From: Hyphomicrobiales bacterium
GTDB lineage: Bacteria; Pseudomonadota; Alphaproteobacteria; Rhizobiales; S144-35
Reading direction: 5' to 3'
Assembly: GCA_015494185.1 (NCBI GenBank)
Contig: WGBT01000269.1
Location: forward strand, 1 to 7,031
Length of the DNA: 7,031 nt
Translations under genes and position numbers: made by a program
In this document: positions 6,210 to 7,031 of the stretch, one piece after another
Position numbering within the stretch: position 1 is the stretch's first letter
Layout of the letters: each line of letters starts with the position of its first letter
Notes under the pieces: model-generated
What the model saw: only the letters and a program-made list of their open reading frames with translations
Told to the model about the DNA's origin: nothing
Databases searched by the model: none

Positions 6210-6291
6210 GGGTGACCCGGTCTGATGTCGGCTTCGGGCTGGCTGGGAGGCTGGAGCTTATCCGAAACTTATCATCAGAGCCGGGTCGCAA
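6210..6291. repeat. Palindromic repeat element, copy B
   Basis: Second copy of the hairpin element, same orientation, 321 bases after copy A. Its outer stem is stronger: GACCCGG (6214-6220) pairs with CCGGGTC (6281-6287) and TCTGATG (6221-6227) with CATCAGA (6273-6279), 14 bp with a single bulged G at 6280. The inner stem TTCGG/CCGAA is kept. The bulge is in a slightly different place from copy A, yet both copies retain the full pairing. It directly precedes a tRNA-Ser-like remnant. Confidence 0.7.
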
Positions 6292-6293
6292 GC

Positions 6294-6344
6294 AGGTGGC
6301 TCAACGGTTAAGAGGCATTCAAATCCCGCCCCTCCCTTGGGCCA
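6294..6344 (+). pseudogene. tRNA-Ser-like remnant (anticodon and variable arms missing)
   Basis: AGGTGGCTCAACGGTTAAGAGGCA-like sequence at 6294-6317 resembles the 5' part and D arm of a bacterial tRNA-Ser (GGTGGC, CGGTT, GGCA in register). It is followed at once by TTCAAATCCCGCC and CCTCCC, which resemble the T loop, T arm and 3' acceptor strand of the same tRNA type, and GCCA at 6341-6344. The anticodon and variable arms are absent, the T stem does not pair, and no 5' acceptor strand matches, so it cannot be a working tRNA. It may be a decayed tRNA fragment or a chance resemblance. Confidence 0.28.
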
Positions 6345-6641
6345 CACTAAACATATAGTATACGAAAAATACGTTTCAAGCCAAGCCTATTCTTAACAAT
6401 TTAGCAGCCAAAGGTATAAAAATCCTTTCCAATTTAGTTGTCAACAGGATAACAGCCCAACTTGGAGAGTGCAACGGTCTATCCTGTGCGGGGAGTGGAC
6501 GCAGCCCTTGCATCTATGGCCGTTTTTTGGCGAAAATTGAAAGGTTTGCCTTAGATAATTGTGTTCTAAACCTCTCCCAAGCCTGCTAAGCCAAGAACAA
6601 GGCCTGGAATGAAGCCAACCAAATCGATAAGATGTTGTTTT

Positions 6642-7031
6642 TTACTTATCAGAAAAAATGATGGGAGATAATTTCTCTGCAATATAATGGGATCCAGGCA
6701 CGGAAAAGTGATCGTCATCTCTATATAGGATGTTACCATTTTTCTGAAAGTAACATTCTTTATCGTCACACAGGAATGGCGTGACAGATATGACACTAAT
6801 TTTCGGAAACATGGAGGCCGCTTTTCGTACGATTTTTCGATAATTCTTCATTCTCAAATCATAGAGTTCTCTGCTTATTTTTCTTCCATATGAGGAGAAA
6901 TCAAAGTAATCAAACGGCCGTTTAATGGCTGTCTTTGGATTAAAGTCCAATTCAGGATTCTCAAGTATATAATAGACGCGCTTAACATGGCCGGTTTTGT
7001 TCAGAAGATGGAATGTTTTATTAAATCCTTC
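6642..7031 (-). CDS. C-terminal SGNH domain, probably of an OafA-like acyltransferase (partial)
   Basis: The last 129 residues of a protein whose start lies beyond the right edge; the frame is open to base 7031 (reading EGFNKTFHLLNKTGHVKRVYYILENPEL onward). The visible part matches the SGNH hydrolase domain found at the C-terminus of many acyltransferase-3 (OafA/YrhL-type) proteins: a VYYILENPELDFNPKTAIKRP block (residues 19-39), a strand ISVISVTPFLCDDKECYF (about 78-95) and the catalytic Asp-His pair in YRDDDHFSVPGSHYIAEKL (102-120). These proteins O-acylate cell-surface polysaccharide, with the SGNH domain on the periplasmic side. Whether the acyltransferase-3 membrane domain is present cannot be seen; a stand-alone SGNH protein is possible. 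It ends with TAA at 6642-6644, and no clear terminator follows within the next 100 bases. Confidence 0.82.
   Translation of the reverse strand, partial: EGFNKTFHLLNKTGHVKRVYYILENPELDFNPKTAIKRPFDYFDFSSYGRKISRELYDLRMKNYRKIVRKAASMFPKISVISVTPFLCDDKECYFQKNGNILYRDDDHFSVPGSHYIAEKLSPIIFSDK

Larger units (their letters stand above)
5218..6641. other. 1.4-kb gene-poor, repeat-rich stretch
   Basis: No frame here gives a recognisable protein. The stretch holds the PBP promoter, a possible 34-codon ORF, an inverted repeat (5606-5699), two copies of a ~75-85-nt palindromic element, two perfect short tandem duplications, a C-rich run (about 6075-6130) and a tRNA-Ser-like remnant (6294-6344). Base composition changes sharply along it, from AT-rich near 5340-5400 and 5790-5825 to GC/C-rich near 6060-6340. 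This patchiness suggests accumulated insertions and decay rather than one element. No transposase or integrase fragment could be recognised. Confidence 0.55.

Noticed and set aside
5889..6291. Tested as a two-repeat CRISPR or a tandem riboswitch
   Set aside because: Only two units, 321 bases apart, far too long and unevenly spaced for CRISPR; no match to the TPP, cobalamin, SAM, FMN or glycine consensus could be found by eye, and no gene begins just downstream.
6444..6487. ACAGGATA/TATCCTGT inverted repeat with a 28-base loop
   Set aside because: An 8-bp match of this kind is expected by chance in a window of this size, with no T-tract or neighbouring gene end to support a role.
6566..6796. 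Minus-strand frame of 76 codons with a hydrophobic C-terminal tail
   Set aside because: Most of it is an alternative frame of the SGNH domain, which has clear motifs in its own frame; the tail alone has no start site.

Overview
The window looks like chromosomal DNA of an alphaproteobacterium of the Rhizobiales (Hyphomicrobiales), possibly a lower-GC lineage such as the Bartonellaceae. This rests on recognition by eye: a rhizobial-type single-domain lytic transglycosylase, a split DUF1214/DUF1254 gene pair, a class A penicillin-binding protein of rhizobial type, and an intergenic palindromic mosaic repeat of the kind known from rhizobia and brucellae. No database search was possible, so the genus is not fixed.

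Layout. Bases 1-453 (+) hold the end of a lytic transglycosylase gene that enters from the left edge, followed by a clear intrinsic terminator (492-528). After a gene-poor gap comes a small 77-residue protein gene (988-1221, +) with a strong ribosome binding site. It converges on a two-gene minus-strand unit: a membrane-anchored DUF1214 protein (2104-2688) and a membrane-anchored DUF1254 protein (1448-2113), overlapping by 10 bases. The gap 2689-3003 carries a RIME-like double palindrome and a perfect two-copy 19-bp tandem repeat. A complete bifunctional class A penicillin-binding protein follows (3004-5217, -), with a TTG start and a good promoter just upstream. Bases 5218-6641 are a 1.4-kb stretch without a convincing gene but rich in repeats. 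The right edge (6642-7031, -) holds the C-terminal end of an SGNH-type esterase domain, probably of an OafA-like acyltransferase.

How the genes fit together. Three cell-envelope functions can be seen: peptidoglycan synthesis (the PBP), peptidoglycan cleavage (the lytic transglycosylase), and probably acylation or deacylation of a surface glycan (SGNH/acyltransferase). The DUF1214/DUF1254 pair has no established function here; it is predicted to be anchored in the inner membrane facing the periplasm.

The least ordinary part is 5218-6641. It contains two copies of a ~75-85-nt imperfect palindrome (about 5889-5972 and 6210-6291; 59 of 65 core columns identical by hand alignment) that keep the same hairpin, a tRNA-Ser-like remnant directly after the second copy, another long inverted repeat (5606-5699), two short tandem duplications and one possible 34-codon ORF. 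No CRISPR array, transposase, phage gene or complete RNA gene was seen.
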